Assembly (NCBI GenBank): GCA_033816765.1 | Contig: CM066292.1 | Coordinates: forward strand, 2,666,001-2,730,000 | From: Nothopassalora personata | Taxonomy: Eukaryota > Ascomycota > Dothideomycetes > Mycosphaerellales > Mycosphaerellaceae | Direction of reading: 5' to 3' | Length of the DNA stretch: 64,000 nucleotides | Shown: positions 63,201 through 64,000 of the stretch, in pieces | How positions within the stretch are numbered: position 1 is the first letter of the stretch | Layout: every line of letters starts with the position of its first letter | The notes under the pieces: model-generated | The model's input: the letters and a program-made list of their open reading frames with translations, nothing else | Told to the model about the DNA's origin: nothing | The model's database searches: none | Made by a program: the position numbers and the translations under genes

Positions 63201-63784
63201 TCAAGGCCGAGATCTCAATAGCCACGTCTCCCACTCTCGGTCCTTCCCATAAGCCTCATCAGCCTTCAACTCCTTCTCAGTCGCAGGAGTGAAGCCGCAT
63301 CTCCTGAGGCACCGGACACCGGCATCATTCTTGGCGTTGACCGTGGCGAAGAGACATTGGCCGGGATGTTCGCGCAAGTACCAGGCACAGAATGCCTTCG
63401 TCGCCTCCTGGGCATAGCCTTGACCCCAGAAGCTGGGATGGAGTGAGAAGCCGATCTCTCGGGGTCGTAAGGTACCGATGAGGCCGACGAGGTGGTTTGA
63501 GGGAGAAATTGTGATAGCGTGGATGAGAACTGGCTGGCCTCGGCAGTCGTAGGATTTCATCATGTCCACGAGCACGAGGAGGTCGTCTAACATTTCTCGG
63601 GAGCATTCGAGGGTCTTGTTCGGACCGTGTTTGCTCGGCAGGAGTCAGTCTTTGGGCTTGGAGGAAGTCAATGGTGTACCTACGTCCATTTCGTGACTTC
63701 TACATTCGACTGCAGCTTGTGGAATCCCACGAGGTCGTCCACTGTCACTGGTCTGAGCAGGAGTCTGGCCGACTTGATGTCCAT
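63201..63784 (-). CDS. GNAT-family N-acetyltransferase (RimJ/RimL-like)
   Basis: Two exons, 63784-63684 and 63633-63201, with a 50-bp intron (GTAGGT, CTGACTC, GCCGAG); the spliced protein is 177 aa. Exon 1 gives MDIKSARLLLRPVTVDDL, the usual start of RimJ/RimL-type acetyltransferases, and the junction restores VTKWTKHGPNKTLE. The core has LVGLIGTLRPREIGFSLHP, acetyl-CoA-binding-loop sequence FWGQGYAQEATKAFC, and the late NAKNDAGVRCLRRCGF. It should transfer an acetyl group from acetyl-CoA to an amine; the substrate (protein N-terminus, small amine or antibiotic) cannot be told. The unspliced frame from 63593 would lack the first beta strand, which supports the two-exon model. Confidence 0.88.
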
Positions 63785-64000
63785 GATTGAGTTGTGAGAT
63801 CTGGTAGCCTTACTGTTGTTGTATTCTGTGCTTCAAAGCCAGATTCGGGGGCGTGTTCCGTATATGATCAGCAGCACGAGCTCGCTTAGAACTATCTGAG
63901 GTGGCTCAACCTCGTGATTCACGACTGCCAGCTCGATAGATGCAATACTGTCATGTACGGGGGGTACCGGAGGATTTCACGACACAAGCGACCCCAGTCG

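Overview
The window looks like a filamentous ascomycete chromosome segment, most plausibly a Dothideomycete. The support is: spliceosomal introns of about 50-70 bp with GT...CTAAC/CTGAC...AG signals; fungal-restricted families (FLILHELTA mitochondrial protein, HSF, HET, NmrA-like, steryl acetyl hydrolase-like); several small secreted cysteine-rich proteins; Ty3/gypsy chromovirus and pogo/Fot1 transposons; and a relic with C-to-T/G-to-A decay like repeat-induced point mutation (RIP). No rRNA, tRNA, CRISPR or bacterial-type operon was seen.

Layout. 0-5.3 kb: an intact aldehyde dehydrogenase, then a broken NmrA-like gene split into three pieces around about 1.3 kb of foreign-looking DNA that holds a candidate 84-aa secreted protein. 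5.6-9.1 kb: a DNA transposon with long terminal inverted repeats carrying two convergent genes, a DD34E Tc1-like transposase and a 540-aa acidic, Cys/His-containing protein of unknown role. 9.15-9.95 kb: a dead alpha/beta hydrolase. 10.5-22.0 kb: a RIP-like-decayed pogo/Fot1 transposon cut open by two much younger LTR elements, each with identical-looking LTRs and a perfect 5-bp target duplication. One is an apparently complete chromovirus (10962-18101). The other is a 2.4-kb non-autonomous element (18686-21115) with a gag gene and an antisense gene whose cysteine spacing fits a Zn(II)2Cys6 cluster. 23-30.5 kb: a secreted ten-cysteine protein, decayed minus-strand genes (one about 4.4 kb long) and an 83-aa secreted cysteine-rich protein. 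33-35.4 kb: an HSF-type transcription factor. 38-43.5 kb: a small conserved gene, a dead HET-domain gene, an LRR-like fragment and a mitochondrial FLILHELTA protein. 45.2-51.7 kb: a 2109-aa secreted Ser/Ala-rich repeat protein with four PAN/apple-like modules. 53-64 kb: a steryl-acetyl-hydrolase-like enzyme, a dead GH75-like chitosanase, a short-chain dehydrogenase, a large SLIP-GC-like GTPase and a GNAT acetyltransferase.

The intact housekeeping-type genes alternate with a mobile or decaying compartment (about 2-32 kb) where pseudogenes, transposons and small secreted proteins cluster. This is the architecture expected of a rapidly evolving accessory region in a plant-associated fungus. The genes do not form one pathway. 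Gene structures and spliced reading frames were worked out by eye, and family names come from motif recognition, not database searches.
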